Positions 33,401 through 44,446 of a stretch of DNA of 64,000 nucleotides are shown here, one piece after another. The notes under the pieces are model-generated. The model was given only the letters and a program-made list of their open reading frames with translations, was not told where the DNA came from and did not search any database. Location of the stretch: the NCBI RefSeq assembly GCF_014132355.1, contig NZ_BLZO01000068.1:44799-108798 (forward strand), in the 5' to 3' direction. Numbering within the stretch: the stretch's first letter is position 1; every line of letters begins with the position of its first letter. The DNA is from Okeania sp. KiyG1 (GTDB lineage Bacteria > Cyanobacteriota > Cyanobacteriia > Cyanobacteriales > Microcoleaceae). The translations under genes and the position numbers were made by a program.

Positions 33401-35257
33401 AATGCTCATGCAAAATATGAAAAACTAACAGATGCTTTTAACAGCTATCAAGAAGCAATTAATGTCTTCGAGGATTTACTGTATCAGTTGTCAACTGATG
33501 ATGATGCTAAACGTAAATTAGGAGAAGAATGGGTTAGAACATATCAACTGATGGTTTCAACTTGTTTGAAGTTAGCCAAGGAAAAACCCGAATATTACGC
33601 TACAGCTTGGGAATATGTGGAACGAAGTAAAACTCGTCGTTTAGTAGAAATTTTTGCACAGACTAAACCTGCTGATGTTTCTAATACAGATTGGAAAGAA
33701 TTTCAGGATTTAAGAAACCAAATAACTAACGAACAAAAATGGATAGAAGATAAAGAGCAATCAATTTTTTTATTTAGAGAATCTGCGGAAAAACCAGAGT
33801 TAGATACTCGCAAAATTATTTTAACTAATCGGAAGCAGCAGTTAAGTAAAAAGCTAGAAATGACTCCTAAATTAGCTAGCAGACAAAAGGTTCAATATAC
33901 TCCTTTTTCTAAATTAGGGGAAAAATTATCAGATGATTATACGGTGATTATTCAGTGGTATATTTTAGAAGCCGATAAAAAATTCTGTGCTTTTATTTAT
34001 AATCGTCAAAGTTTTCAACCTTATGTGTGGGAATCAAGTTTTGAAGATTTAGAGAATTTACAGCAGTGGTATAAAGAATATTCATACACTTATGGCCAAT
34101 TCATTTGGGCGATAAAATATTCCACAGTTTTTGGCAGCTTTGAAAAGTTAAAGCAAACAATGATTAGTGGCTTAACTTCCATAGAAGAAGATACTGAAAA
34201 TAATTTACTTACAAATAACCAGAAAGACTTCTTATTAAATTATGTGACGAATCTCAAAAAACCCGATCAATGGATTGATGAATTACCAGAGCGTCTTAAT
34301 CGTTTAGCTGAAATATTGCATATTGATGACTTACTAAATTATCTTCCTAAAAACTGTCAACAAGTTATTTTAATTCCCCATCGATCTTTACACCTATTCC
34401 CTATTCATTCACTACCTATTAAACCTGAAACTTGGCAAAAATTTAATCCTAATTCTGTCAATACCAATCAAACTAATTATTTATTTGAATGCTTTTCAAA
34501 AGGAGTCCGCTATGTTCCAAGCTGTCAAACTTTACTAATGTTAGAAAAGCGCAAATGTCCTAACTTCGATCGATTATTAGCAATAGGTAATCCCACCCAA
34601 GACAGCGATTTAGCTGAATTATGTGTCAATACTGTAGATAAGTTTTGGAAGCAACAAAAACCCCAATCTCAACCTGAAGTTTTATATGGCGCTCAAGCAA
34701 GAAAAGACACATTAATTAATCAATTACAAGACTACCCCCAAAACTGTCATACACTTCTCTATTCTGGTCATGGTAGTTTTGAGTCAGAGTCTCCCATTGA
34801 TTCAGGACTGATTTTATACGATCGCCGTCTTGAATTAACAGAAATATTTGGTTTAAACCTACAGAATTGTCGTTTAGTTACTCTAATTGCTTGTGAAGCA
34901 GCAATGACAGATGCGGGAAGTATTACTGATGAATATATTGGTTTACCCAGTGCATTTTTGTGGGCGGGAGTATCAGGAATTATCAGCGCTCTTTGGACAG
35001 TAGAGCAAACAGCAAGTGTTTTTCTTGGAATTAAATTATATCAAAATTTACTCAATCAAAATCAGGAGGAAAAAGATGTGATTAAAGCCTTGAATGAAGC
35101 ACAATTATGGCTAAAAACAGTCAACAAAAATCAGTTGCTTAAATGGATAAAAGATTGTGGCGTTAATGTAGATATAAAAGACTGGTTAAAGAAACAAAAT
35201 AAGCAACCTTTTAGTAATCCTTATTATTGGGCTGCATTTTGTGTTATTGGAAAATAA
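30468..35257 (+). CDS. TPR-CHAT caspase-like protease (one homopolymer frameshift)
   Basis: A large protein with tetratricopeptide repeats (roughly residues 200-430 and 520-1030; many YEKAL-, WAxxQxNLGxAY-type helices) and a C-terminal CHAT domain (about 1270-1596). The caspase-like His and Cys are both present: LLYSGHGSFESE (H about 1435) and TLIACEAAMTDAG (C about 1475). The fold continues with GLPSAFLWAGVSGIISALW. An N-terminal region of about 190 residues is unassigned. The frame breaks at 31877. The A-run 31867-31872 has 6 A; with 7 the text continues FLEKNLGELNQEFPKKFKIS to the next frame, giving exactly 1,597 codons. AAAAGGAAG precedes the ATG. CHAT proteases act in regulated proteolysis and death-like responses; the substrate is unknown. 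It is convergent with the DUF1822 gene. Confidence 0.88.
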
Positions 35258-35372
35258 TACCAGTTTGATAAATATTTTCTACAAAATTGCGGGCAAGATG
35301 CCCGCACTTGCATTCATTTAATTGTTAGTCTCTGTACTTCTTATGCGAGGAATCTGCTGTATGTACACCATT

Positions 35373-36914
35373 CTAAATCACAAAATTTTCAATCATATCA
35401 CTATCCCCTAAAGAGAATTTAATGCTAAAGAATTGATCTATCCCTCCTGTAAATTCTAAACTTAGATATCTTTTTTCTTCATTAGCTTCTACCTTTGAAA
35501 AAATTTCCTCAGTTTCATCTAATAAACATACTTGTAAACCAACAGGTAAATATTCATCTGTAGCTGAGGAAACCTGGATTAAAACATCAATTAAATCATC
35601 TTCATTTACTCGCAATGCTAAGAATAAATCAAACCAATCATCAGTAGGAAATTCTATAGTTTTTGTCTGTCCTACAGCACCTAATAGATTTTCTGGTTGA
35701 AATTTACCTAATGTTAAAGCTAGCTGCCAACTTGTTTCGCTATCTGTAATTGTGGGAATGCGATTAGCTAAAGTATCAATAATTTCTCCAGGAAAATTGG
35801 TTAAGTCACCTAATTCATAGGCAATAAATTTAATACAGTCTAAATTACTACTATTGAGTAATCTTATTAGTATCTGATTACTGGAAAATTGAGATGAATC
35901 TAAACCCATTTCTGATAACCATTCCGGAGGGATTTTAGAAACAATATTATCTAATAGGTTATTTTTTTCTGCTGCCGGATTACCTTTTAAGACAGCAACA
36001 GTCATATCGTTATTTAATTGTTTTACTAACCGACTAGCTTGGATTCCTATATCATAAACCCAGTCATTAATTTGAATATTATCAAACCATTGAGTTAACT
36101 TAAAACCAATATCAGCAGCATCTGAAAATGCTAATTCATCTATTTGTTGAACTTCTAAAATTGGAAATCCTGATATTTCTGTAAGCTCACCTGATTTTAT
36201 TTTTGATTCAAGCCTGTTAAACCCTTCCAAAGAACCTTCAAATTCTATAATTACACATCCCTCTTTAGTACCAACAATTTTATTTCTAGAATCTCTAGAT
36301 ATTTCCATAATTGCTTGACGTATCTTTTCTTGATGTTGTCTAATAGTATCCAAATCGCCCTTAAATTTGACCATATACTTGATAATAGTAATTTCTCCTT
36401 TAACTTCAACTCCCGCCACTGCTTGTTCTACTTCAATATTGCTATGCTCCTGAATTATGGAGGGATTATTGGATAAATTTTCTCGTTTTTGCTTCCATTT
36501 ATCTTCAAAAATACTCTGGAATATTTCCTGTTTATTTTGTGAAGTTAATCGCAAGTCAAATCTCAAATTTTTAGCAGCAGCACCTTTTTTAGGACTGTGG
36601 CGAACTAAAATTTTTAAGTCTTCTAAATATGCCATAGCTGTCTGAATATAGCTCTTATATTTTCTTTGCTCTTTCTGATATAGTTCATTTTCATATTTTT
36701 GGGGATTTTTATAAAAATCTTGATCAGAATAAGCTTTTTCAGCAAGGTCTTTTTTTGTAGTCTTATTAACAACTAAATGATGAGGTTCAGGATTTCCTTC
36801 TTGCCATTCAGCTTCAATTTTTTCATACTTTTGATAATCTAATAACGCTTCGAGAAACCTTTTCACTTGCTCTTTATGCTTATCTGTAAATGTTCTAGAT
36901 TTTTCTGTTGGCAT
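35373..36914 (-). CDS. DUF1822-containing protein with an effector-associated-like middle domain
   Basis: A 513-residue protein. Residues 1-150 are helical and charged and unassigned. Residues about 165-265 carry VKGEITIIKYMVKFKGDLD and then IIEFEGSLEGFNRLESKI, KSGELTEISGFPI: a pattern that I associate with small adaptor-like (effector-associated) domains in cyanobacterial conflict proteins. The C-terminus (about 270-513) looks like DUF1822, ending in FSIKFSLGDSDMIENFVI. The function of DUF1822 is unknown; its genes often accompany CHASE2 or CHAT genes in cyanobacteria. Here it converges on the TPR-CHAT gene with 115 bp between the stops, so a functional link is plausible but not shown by an operon. 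The middle-domain call is tentative. Confidence 0.6.
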   Translation of the reverse strand: MPTEKSRTFTDKHKEQVKRFLEALLDYQKYEKIEAEWQEGNPEPHHLVVNKTTKKDLAEKAYSDQDFYKNPQKYENELYQKEQRKYKSYIQTAMAYLEDLKILVRHSPKKGAAAKNLRFDLRLTSQNKQEIFQSIFEDKWKQKRENLSNNPSIIQEHSNIEVEQAVAGVEVKGEITIIKYMVKFKGDLDTIRQHQEKIRQAIMEISRDSRNKIVGTKEGCVIIEFEGSLEGFNRLESKIKSGELTEISGFPILEVQQIDELAFSDAADIGFKLTQWFDNIQINDWVYDIGIQASRLVKQLNNDMTVAVLKGNPAAEKNNLLDNIVSKIPPEWLSEMGLDSSQFSSNQILIRLLNSSNLDCIKFIAYELGDLTNFPGEIIDTLANRIPTITDSETSWQLALTLGKFQPENLLGAVGQTKTIEFPTDDWFDLFLALRVNEDDLIDVLIQVSSATDEYLPVGLQVCLLDETEEIFSKVEANEEKRYLSLEFTGGIDQFFSIKFSLGDSDMIENFVI

Positions 36915-37109
36915 AGTTTGATTTCTTAATATTAATAACGATTCTGGGATTTGGGATATTCCAGATTCTTAAATGAACATTCTCTATTCTACTTCTGGCA
37001 AGACTTCTGACAAGCTTGAAAATTTTTCTGGGATAACCCAAAAATGCCCTAATAACCCATATTTTATCATTGACTTATGAATGTAAAAAACTAACAAGAG
37101 GTCAAATTG

Positions 37110-37403
37110 ATGCCTGACGATAGAAATATTCAGAAATTAGGAGTTAATAAACTTTTTACAAGAGTTTTAAACAAATTATCGGAGATGTCTGGGGATAATA
37201 ATACTACAGTTCTAATCTCTTCGATAATATTGCTATTAAGCTCCTTGAGTCCGCCATTACAATTTCATATCACCTTTAATGTTGTTAACAACAGGGTAAC
37301 ACCCCCTGTCGAGACTGATGCTTCTGAATTTGAGCTTGAAGATATTGAATTCGGTCTCTCAACCCTAGAAACAAAAAAACAGCCTGATTTACTAGAGTAT
37401 TAA
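37110..37403 (+). CDS. Small single-span membrane protein, unknown
   Basis: A 97-residue protein that I do not recognise. It has a polar N-terminus, one membrane segment (about residues 35-55; VLISSIILLLSSLSPPLQF) and an acidic C-terminal tail (ASEFELEDIEFG). I chose the ATG at 37110 because AGAGG lies about 10 bases upstream; a TTG sits directly before it. It is transcribed divergently from the DUF1822 gene across a 195-bp gap, which presumably holds both promoters. Array B starts immediately after its stop. Two segments such as FNVVNNRVTPPVE suggest a real protein, but coding evidence is limited. Confidence 0.5.
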   Translation: MPDDRNIQKLGVNKLFTRVLNKLSEMSGDNNTTVLISSIILLLSSLSPPLQFHITFNVVNNRVTPPVETDASEFELEDIEFGLSTLETKKQPDLLEY

Positions 37404-38425
37404 TTCCTTTTAGCGATCGCTGTGTTTCTTATAGATTGATGATTTATCTATTGTCCAATAGTTATTGTTCTGTAGAGAAAGCGATCGCTCTGTTTCGCCA
37501 TTATTGATAATTTATCTATTGTCCAATAGTTATTGTTCTGTAGAGAAAGCGATCGCTCTGTTTCGCCATTATTGATAATTTATCTATTGTCCAATAGTTA
37601 TTGTTCTGCTGAGTAGCGATCGCTCTGTTTCGCCATTATTGATAATTTATCTATTGTCCAATAGTTATTGTTCTGCTGAGAAAGCGATCGCTGTGTTTCG
37701 CCATTATTGATAATTTATCTATTGTCCAATAGTTATTGTTCTGCTGAGAAAGCGATCGCTGTGTTTCGCCATTATTGATAATTTATCTATTGTCCAATAG
37801 TTATTGTTCTGCTGAGAAAGCGATCGCTGTGTTTCGCCATTATTGATAATTTATCTATTGTCCAATAGTTATTGCTCTGCAGAGAAAGCGATCGCTGTGT
37901 TTCTTAATATATTGATGATTTATCTATTGTCCAATAGTTATTACTCTGCTGATTAGCGATCGCTCTATTTCGCCATTATTGATGATTTATCTATTGTCCA
38001 ATAGTTATTGCTCTGTAGAGAAAGCGATCGCTGTGTTTCTGATATATTGATGATTTATCTATTGTCCAATAGTTATTGTTCTGTAGAGAAAGCGATCGCT
38101 CTATTTCGAGATTATTGATAATTTATCTATTGTCCAATAGTTATTGTTCTGTAGAGAAAGCGATCGCTCTATTTCGAGATTATTGATAATTTATCTATTG
38201 TCCAATAGTTATTGTTCTGCTGAGTAGCGATCGCTGTGTTTCTGATATATTGATGATTTATCTATTGTCCAATAGTTATTGTTCTGCAGAGAAAGCGATC
38301 GCTGTGTTTCTGATATATTGATGTTTTATCTATTGTCCAATAGTTATTGCTCTGCACTGCCAAGCGATCGCTGTGTTTCTGATATATTGATGTTTTATCT
38401 ATTGTCCAATAGTTATTGCTCTGCA
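37404..38425 (+). repeat. Tandem array B: 15 units of 67-69 bp sharing the CTATTGTCCAATAG core
   Basis: The core starts at 37448, 37516, 37584, 37651, 37719, 37787, 37855, 37924, 37991, 38060, 38127, 38195, 38262, 38330 and 38399. Each unit carries HIP1 (GCGATCGC) about 35 bases after the core and TTTCGCCATTATTGATAATT- or TTTCTGATATATTGATG-type sequence. The core and its left flank (TTTATCTATTGTCCAATAG) are shared with array A at 25.2-26.2 kb, but the unit length and the remainder differ. No variable spacers. Confidence 0.9.
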
Positions 38426-38860
38426 CATAATGTTGAGTAAAAATTCCTATTGCGACATACGCAACAAAAGCAAATTCTGAGCAAAAATTCCTATTGCGCC
38501 ATACGCAACAAAAGCAAATTCTGAGCAAAAACTCCTATTGCGCCATCCGCAACAAAAGCAAATTCTGAGCAAAAATTCCTATTGCGCCATACGCAACAAA
38601 AGCAAATTCTGAGCAAAAACTCCTATTGCGCCATCCGCAACAAAAGCAAATCTTGAGCAAAAACTCCTATTGCGACATCCGCAACAAAAGCAAATCTTGA
38701 GTAAAAACTCCTATTGCGCCATACGCAACAAAAGCAAATCTTGAGCAAAAACTCCTATTGCGCCATACGCAACAAAAGCAAATCTTGAGTAAAAACTCCT
38801 ATTGCGACATCCGCAACAAAAGCAACATTGAGCAAAAACTCCTATTGCGACATCCGCAAA
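38426..38860 (+). repeat. Tandem array C: about 10 units of 44 bp
   Basis: The unit reads TGAGCAAAAACTCCTATTGC then GCCATCCGCAACAAAAGCAAATCT with small changes. Each unit contains TTGCG-ccatc-CGCAA, a 5-bp inverted repeat. The period of 44 is not a multiple of three, and the frames that cross it (minus-strand 38262-38528 and 38711-38968) are accidental. The array abuts array B. Confidence 0.85.
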
Positions 38861-39033
38861 ATATCTGAAACGGCAAAATATTTGGAACGGGCAAATATCT
38901 GGAACGGGCAAATATCTAGAACGGCAAAATATCTCGAACGGGCAAGATGCCCATTCCACAAATCTCAAGTCCTGTCTATAATGTCTAGAATAATTAAAAG
39001 CCCAAAATCTACCCAGTCCAACAACTGGCCTTC
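38861..39033. repeat. Short GGAACGGGCAAATATCT repeats upstream of smc
   Basis: Five degenerate copies of an approximately 17-18 bp motif (GAACGGGCAAATATCT) run from about 38862 to 38950. The remaining 80 bases before smc should hold its promoter, but I see no clear boxes. Confidence 0.6.
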
Positions 39034-42000
39034 ATGGTTCATATCAAACGCCTGGAACTAACTAACTTTAAATCTTTCGGTGGCACTACTACTATTCCGT
39101 TGCTGCCTGGATTTACTGTGGTTTCTGGGCCTAATGGTTCGGGCAAATCCAACATTCTCGACGCACTCCTTTTTTGCTTGGGCCTATCTACTTCCAAAGG
39201 TATGAGAGCCGAACGCCTGCCAGACTTAGTTAATAACAAATTAGCAGGACGCAAAACTGTCGAAACTATTGTTAAAGTTACTTTTGATTTAGAAGATGTA
39301 GAAACAAGTCTAAATGGCTACGAAGACCTCGAACCTTCACAGTCAGAAACCCAAACAACTACAGAAAATCCATCAGAAGTAATAGAAAATGGAGCAAATA
39401 CTCCAGAATCTGACGATCCATTTGAGATAGCTTCATCTTTTCATTCTTTAAGTGAATGGAGTATTTCCCGCCGCCTCCGAGTTACCAAACAAGGGACTTA
39501 CACATCTACTTATTATATGAATGGTCAACCATGTACCCTGACCGAACTCCACGAACAACTAAATCAACTCCGGGTTTACGCCGAGGGATATAACGTTGTA
39601 CTTCAGGGTGACGTAACCAGTATTATTTCTATGAAATCTCGGGAACGTCGGGAAATTATTGATGAAATGGCAGGAGTGGCTCAATTTGATAGAAAAATTA
39701 CTCTGGCCAAAGATAAATTAGACTTGGTGAAAGAACAGGAAGAAAAAAGTCGCATTGTAGAAAAAGAACTGAAAAAACAATGTGACCGTCTTTCCCAAGA
39801 CTGTGTAAAAGCTCAAAAATATCAAGAATTGCGGGGTCAACTGGAACAAAAGAGTCTCTGGCAAACAATTCTCAAATGGCAAAACCTCCAAAAACAAGAA
39901 TGGAAACTTAGGGAAAATATAGAATCAGGCGATCGCTCTGCTACGGAAATTAATCAACATATTCAAACTAAACAAACTGAAATTCAACGGGCCCAGACCG
40001 ATCTAGACCAACTTAATGTCCAAGTAAAAGCTTTGGGAGAAGAAGAACTTTTAGCCCTACAATCAACCCTTGCCACCCAAGAAGCTGACCGCCGTCAACT
40101 CAAACAAAAGCATAAAGAATTAGAAACCACAATTGAGCAAACCATCAATAACCTCAGCCAACTCCAACAAGAAATACAGAAACACCAACAAAATCTGGAA
40201 ATATTAGCCACAAACAAAATTGTTCAAGCTCAAGAAGTCGAATCTCTAGAGACCACTCGCAACCAAGCACGGGAAACTCTTAACCAACAACGAGAGTCAG
40301 CTAGTGCTATTGCTTCTACTGCTGAAGCTTGGATACAAGAACAAGCCCAACTTCATCATCAAATTGAAACCCTACAACAAACCCTCAACCCCCAACTTAC
40401 CGAACAAGCAAGAGTTAGGGAACAAATACATCAGTTGGAAAAGCAAATTCAAGAACAGCAAGAGTCCGTGGTCGCCCTGGCGGTAGAAATAGAAAATCAA
40501 AATGCTTACCATAAAAAGGTAGAAGAGTCAAGAGAAACCGCCAATTATCAAGTAGAATCCTTGACCAAACAATTAGCAGCAGTGGAACAAGACCTGCAAA
40601 TTCAACAAGATACTCAAACTCGCCTCCTCCAAGAACAAAGGGAAAGACAACGGAAACTAGATAAATTAGAAGCCCAGCAACAGGCAGTTCAAGAAGCTTC
40701 GGGAACTTATGCCACAAAAATGCTGCAACAGTCTGGTATTTCTGGCATTTGTGGGTTAGTGGCACAACTAGGGAGAGTAGAACCAAAATATCAATTGGCT
40801 TTAGAAATTGCTGCCGGAGGTCGTCTGGGAAATATGGTGGTAGAAAATGATGCGGTGGGAGCTGCCGGGATTGAATTTTTGAAGCGACAAAGAGCTGGGA
40901 GAATGACTTTTTTACCTTTGAATAAAATTCGGCCTTCTCGCCTCAACCAAGATAATAGTTTGCGTTGGGGGGCAGCAGGGTTTATTGATTATGCGGTGAA
41001 TTTGATTGACTGTGACTCTCGTTATCAGAATATTTTTGCCTATGTGTTTGGCTCTACGGTGGTATTTGATACTTTGGCAAATGCTCGGAAGTATTTGGGT
41101 AAACATCGAATTGTTACTCTGGATGGGGAAATATTGGAGACCAGTGGGGCGATGACTGGGGGGGAGTGTGTCCCGTCGTTCTGGTAGCTTGCATTTTGGC
41201 ACGGTTGATGGTAATGAGTCGGCAGAAATAGGGGGAAATGGAAGTTCATCGCCAGCGCCTCCAGGAAATAGAGATTGTTTTGGAACGCTGTCAGGCAGAG
41301 ATTTCTCGGAGAAAGGAGGATGTGAAGGAGCGGGCGCAAGCTTTGATGGAAGGGAAGCAGTATTTTAGAGAAACTCAGCTCAAAGTGGAGCAAATTGAGT
41401 CAGAATTGCAAAAATTGACTAAACAACAGGAACAAGGGCAAGGGCAATTAGAGAAAAATAATCGGGAACTATCCAATGCTCGGACAAGATTAACATTCCT
41501 GGACCAAGAAATTCCAGCACGAGAAGCTCAATTAACAGAGTTAAAGCAAACTTTGGCCGAGTTGGAAAAATCTCATACTCATAGTGAGTGGCAACAAATG
41601 CAGGAGATGATTCGGTCTCAAGAGGCAGTATTACAAGAGCGGGAGGGTGCTTGGCGAGCTGCTCAACAACAACTTCAAGAGTTGGAAAATCAACAAAGAC
41701 TTTTACAAGAAAAGGTAGAAGCTATTTCTCGTAGACAGTCAGAATATCAAGACCAAGAATTAGCAGCTAGGGAAAATATTAAAGATATAGATAGTCAATT
41801 ATCGGTTGTGGACGAGCAAATTGCTGAAATTAAAGCAGGTATGGCCAAAGCAGAAGAAAAATTAGGCACAGAAAAACAAAAGCGAGACCAAGCAGAAGCA
41901 AGTCTGCGAGAACTTTATTTAGCTAAACAACAATTAGAATGGCAACTACAAAAACTCCAAGAATCTCAGGAGGGACGTCGGGAACAGTTAGTGACTTTGC

Positions 42001-42716
42001 GGACTCAGTTAGAAGAACAAAAGGCAGAATTACCCGAACAAGTGCCAGAAGTACCGGAAAATATTAAAATAGGAGAATTAGATAAGGAGGTGCGATCGCT
42101 ACAGAAACAACTTCAGGCCCTAGAACCTGTAAATATGTTGGCCTTGGAAGAATATGACCAAACCCAAAAACGTTTAGAAGAGCTAAGTCAAAAATTAAGT
42201 ACTCTGGAAGGAGAGCGCACGGAGTTGTTGTTAAGAATAGAAAACTTTACCACTTTGAGACAACGTTCATTTTTTGAGGCTTTCAATGCTGTGAATGAAA
42301 ATTTTCAGACCATTTTTGCCCAACTTTCTGAAGGAGATGGTTATCTACAGTTAGATGATAAAGAAGACCCATTCAACAGTGGGTTAAATTTAGTAGCCCA
42401 TCCCAAAGGAAAACCAGTGCAAAGATTGGCTTCTATGTCTGGGGGAGAAAAATCTTTGACAGCTTTAAGCTTTATATTTGCCTTACAGCGTTACCGTCCA
42501 TCTCCTTTTTATGCCTTTGATGAAGTGGATATGTTTTTGGACGGGGCAAATGTGGAGCGATTAGCTAAAATGATTAAACAACAGGCACAACAAGCTCAAT
42601 TTATAGTTGTCAGTCTACGGAGGCCAATGATGGAATCATCCGATCGTACTATCGGCGTTACCCAAGCTAGGGGCGCTCATACCCAAGTTTTAGGGATTAA
42701 AATGACTAGGTCTTAA
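39034..42716 (+). CDS. smc: Chromosome segregation protein SMC (two homopolymer frameshifts)
   Basis: Structural maintenance of chromosomes ATPase that condenses and helps segregate the nucleoid. Seen: N-terminal head with Walker [17 protein letters not shown] (about residue 32), long coiled coil, hinge (about 570-700; [21 protein letters not shown]), return coiled coil, and C-terminal head with [18 protein letters not shown] (about 1134) and Walker [17 protein letters not shown]. The frame is broken twice. The G-run 41158-41164 has 7 G where 6 would read [17 protein letters not shown], and the G-run 41231-41235 has 5 G where 4 would join AEIG to [13 protein letters not shown]. Removing one G from each gives exactly 1,227 codons, a normal SMC length. 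Since smc is normally kept intact, sequence error is the simplest reading. Confidence 0.93.
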
Positions 42717-42927
42717 ATCTATTTGAATAAGGAGTCAGGAGACAGGAGACAGGAGACAGGGTTAGCGGTTTGCTGGTACACAACTATCGTTAATGTCCCT
42801 ACAGGAGTCAGGAGCTGATTGCTAGTATCAATATCTATGGCAATTTCCGGCAAGAACTGACACATCTGATGGGGATTTTTTGGGCCTTGTCAAAAAAATA
42901 GCTGACAATATGATTGGAGGTGATTTG
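42717..42927. repeat. Short intergenic repeat region after smc
   Basis: A GGAGACA heptamer array lies at about 42735-42760. Nothing else is recognised before the tnpB remnant. Confidence 0.5.
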
Positions 42928-43240
42928 ATTGTACGCCAAAAAATTGAAATTAAAACTCAGTAACCAAGAGCGCTCAAAAATGGCTCAATGTGCTGGCCCG
43001 TGTTCGTTTGGTTTACAACTATGGCCTCAGTATGGTTAATGGAACTTCTGCCATGACTAAAGTTAACAAGGGTGCAATGCGAAGTTAGCTTGAGTTACAC
43101 ATTACGAATTTTAGAAGCTAAAAAAAGTCTTTACTAACTATGTAAAAAAAGCAACCAGAATATGCCTGGACAAACAATTATTCCTCTCGCATTTACCAAA
43201 GTGCTTTTCAACATCTAGGTGAAGCATTTAAACCGAAATA

Positions 43241-43650
43241 GGGAACCATTCATTAATTGATAATGGATAATGGATAATGGATAATTACCTCTGGTTAAAA
43301 CTGTCCTTGATTGAATATAAGGAAATATCCTAGTACTTTTTTCCCCTTGAAAGGGTCGGCAGAGTAAGCTGAATTATTTAATTATTAATTATTAATTATT
43401 AATTATTCGGTAAGTATCCTAAGTTGAAAAGGAGTAAGTATTTCCTCCGGAATGCTGCGCAAACAGCCGTCAGCTATCAGCTAGCCTCCTATGGTCGGAA
43501 CTGCGAACTTCAGCTATTGCTTTTAGTTTTAGATAAAAGTTTTACTAATTGAGTCAGAATTTATACTTACTACAAAAACTGGCTAAAACCGTCTATATTT
43601 ATTTAAACCCCCTTATGAGAGCTGATAGCTGACAGCTAATAGCTGAATGC
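43241..43650. mobile_element. AT-rich repeat insertion splitting the tnpB remnant
   Basis: The TnpB text stops near AFQHLGEAFK and resumes about 410 bp later. The insert begins and ends with heptamer-type repeats (ATAATGG near 43255-43285, TTAATTA near 43380-43408) and contains the dispersed block TTGATTGAATATAAGGAAAT seen elsewhere in the window. Confidence 0.5.
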
Positions 43651-44326
43651 TTACGAAAAGGAAAAAAGACAGACAATCTTTTACGGTTTATGACAGTAAG
43701 GGAAAAGTAACTATTAGTCCTGGCAAAAAAATTAAAATACCAACATATTAAGATTTTTCGATTATGGGAATCAATACCTTATACCACAGCAAGTCAGACT
43801 TTTACTATTAGTAGAACAGGGGAAAAATGGTTTGTTAGTTAAAGCAATTGAAGCCGAGTATTTGCCAGTTCATCCACTATTAGATGAGCGGCAATATGAA
43901 ACTTTTGGTATAGATGTTGGGGTCAAACAATTTGCCAGTATAGCAAATCAAGAAAAGGGGGAAAATGAAGTTTTCAGTCTCCCAGACTCTATTAAATTAG
44001 AGCAATTAAAAATGACTAAGTTTCAATGGCGCAACCGTATGGGAACAGCTAGGAGGTAAAGGTAAACCACCTTCAAAAAATGCGATTAAATATTACAAAA
44101 AACTCGCGAAGTACCATAGTCGTGTTAAGAACCTGCGCAGGGATTTCATAGAGAAAACTACTACAAAATTAGTGAGAAAAGTTAAGCACGTCTGCTTAGA
44201 GAGTTTAAATGTGAAAGGGATGATGCAAAACACTAAATTGGCAGCATCAATAGCAAGGCTTGGATTTTATGAATTTAGGCAACGATTGACAACCAAAATC
44301 GTAAGCTCTGGTGGGACAGTAGTGTT

Positions 44327-44355
44327 GTAGGGACGTTGCATAAGGGCGTCCGTAC
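44327..44355. repeat. Palindromic repeat inserted in tnpB (first)
   Basis: GTAGGGACGTTGCATAAGGG and CGTCCGTAC: a 29-base, imperfect member of the 28-bp family. It falls between TnpB residues SGGTVV and DQWFPSSKTCHNCG. Confidence 0.75.
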
Positions 44356-44418
44356 TGACCAGTGGTTTCCATCATCCAAAACTTGTCATAATTGTGGTTG
44401 TATTAACCAAGAATTAAA

Positions 44419-44446
44419 GTAGGGGCGAACGGCCGTTCGCCCCTAC
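44419..44446. repeat. Palindromic repeat inserted in tnpB (second), perfect 28-bp palindrome
   Basis: Arms GTAGGGGCGAACGG and CCGTTCGCCCCTAC are exact reverse complements. It interrupts the TnpB text between INQELK and RTFDCPHCG. The extra sequence is 27 bases, so phase is kept, but it brings a TAG stop. Confidence 0.8.
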
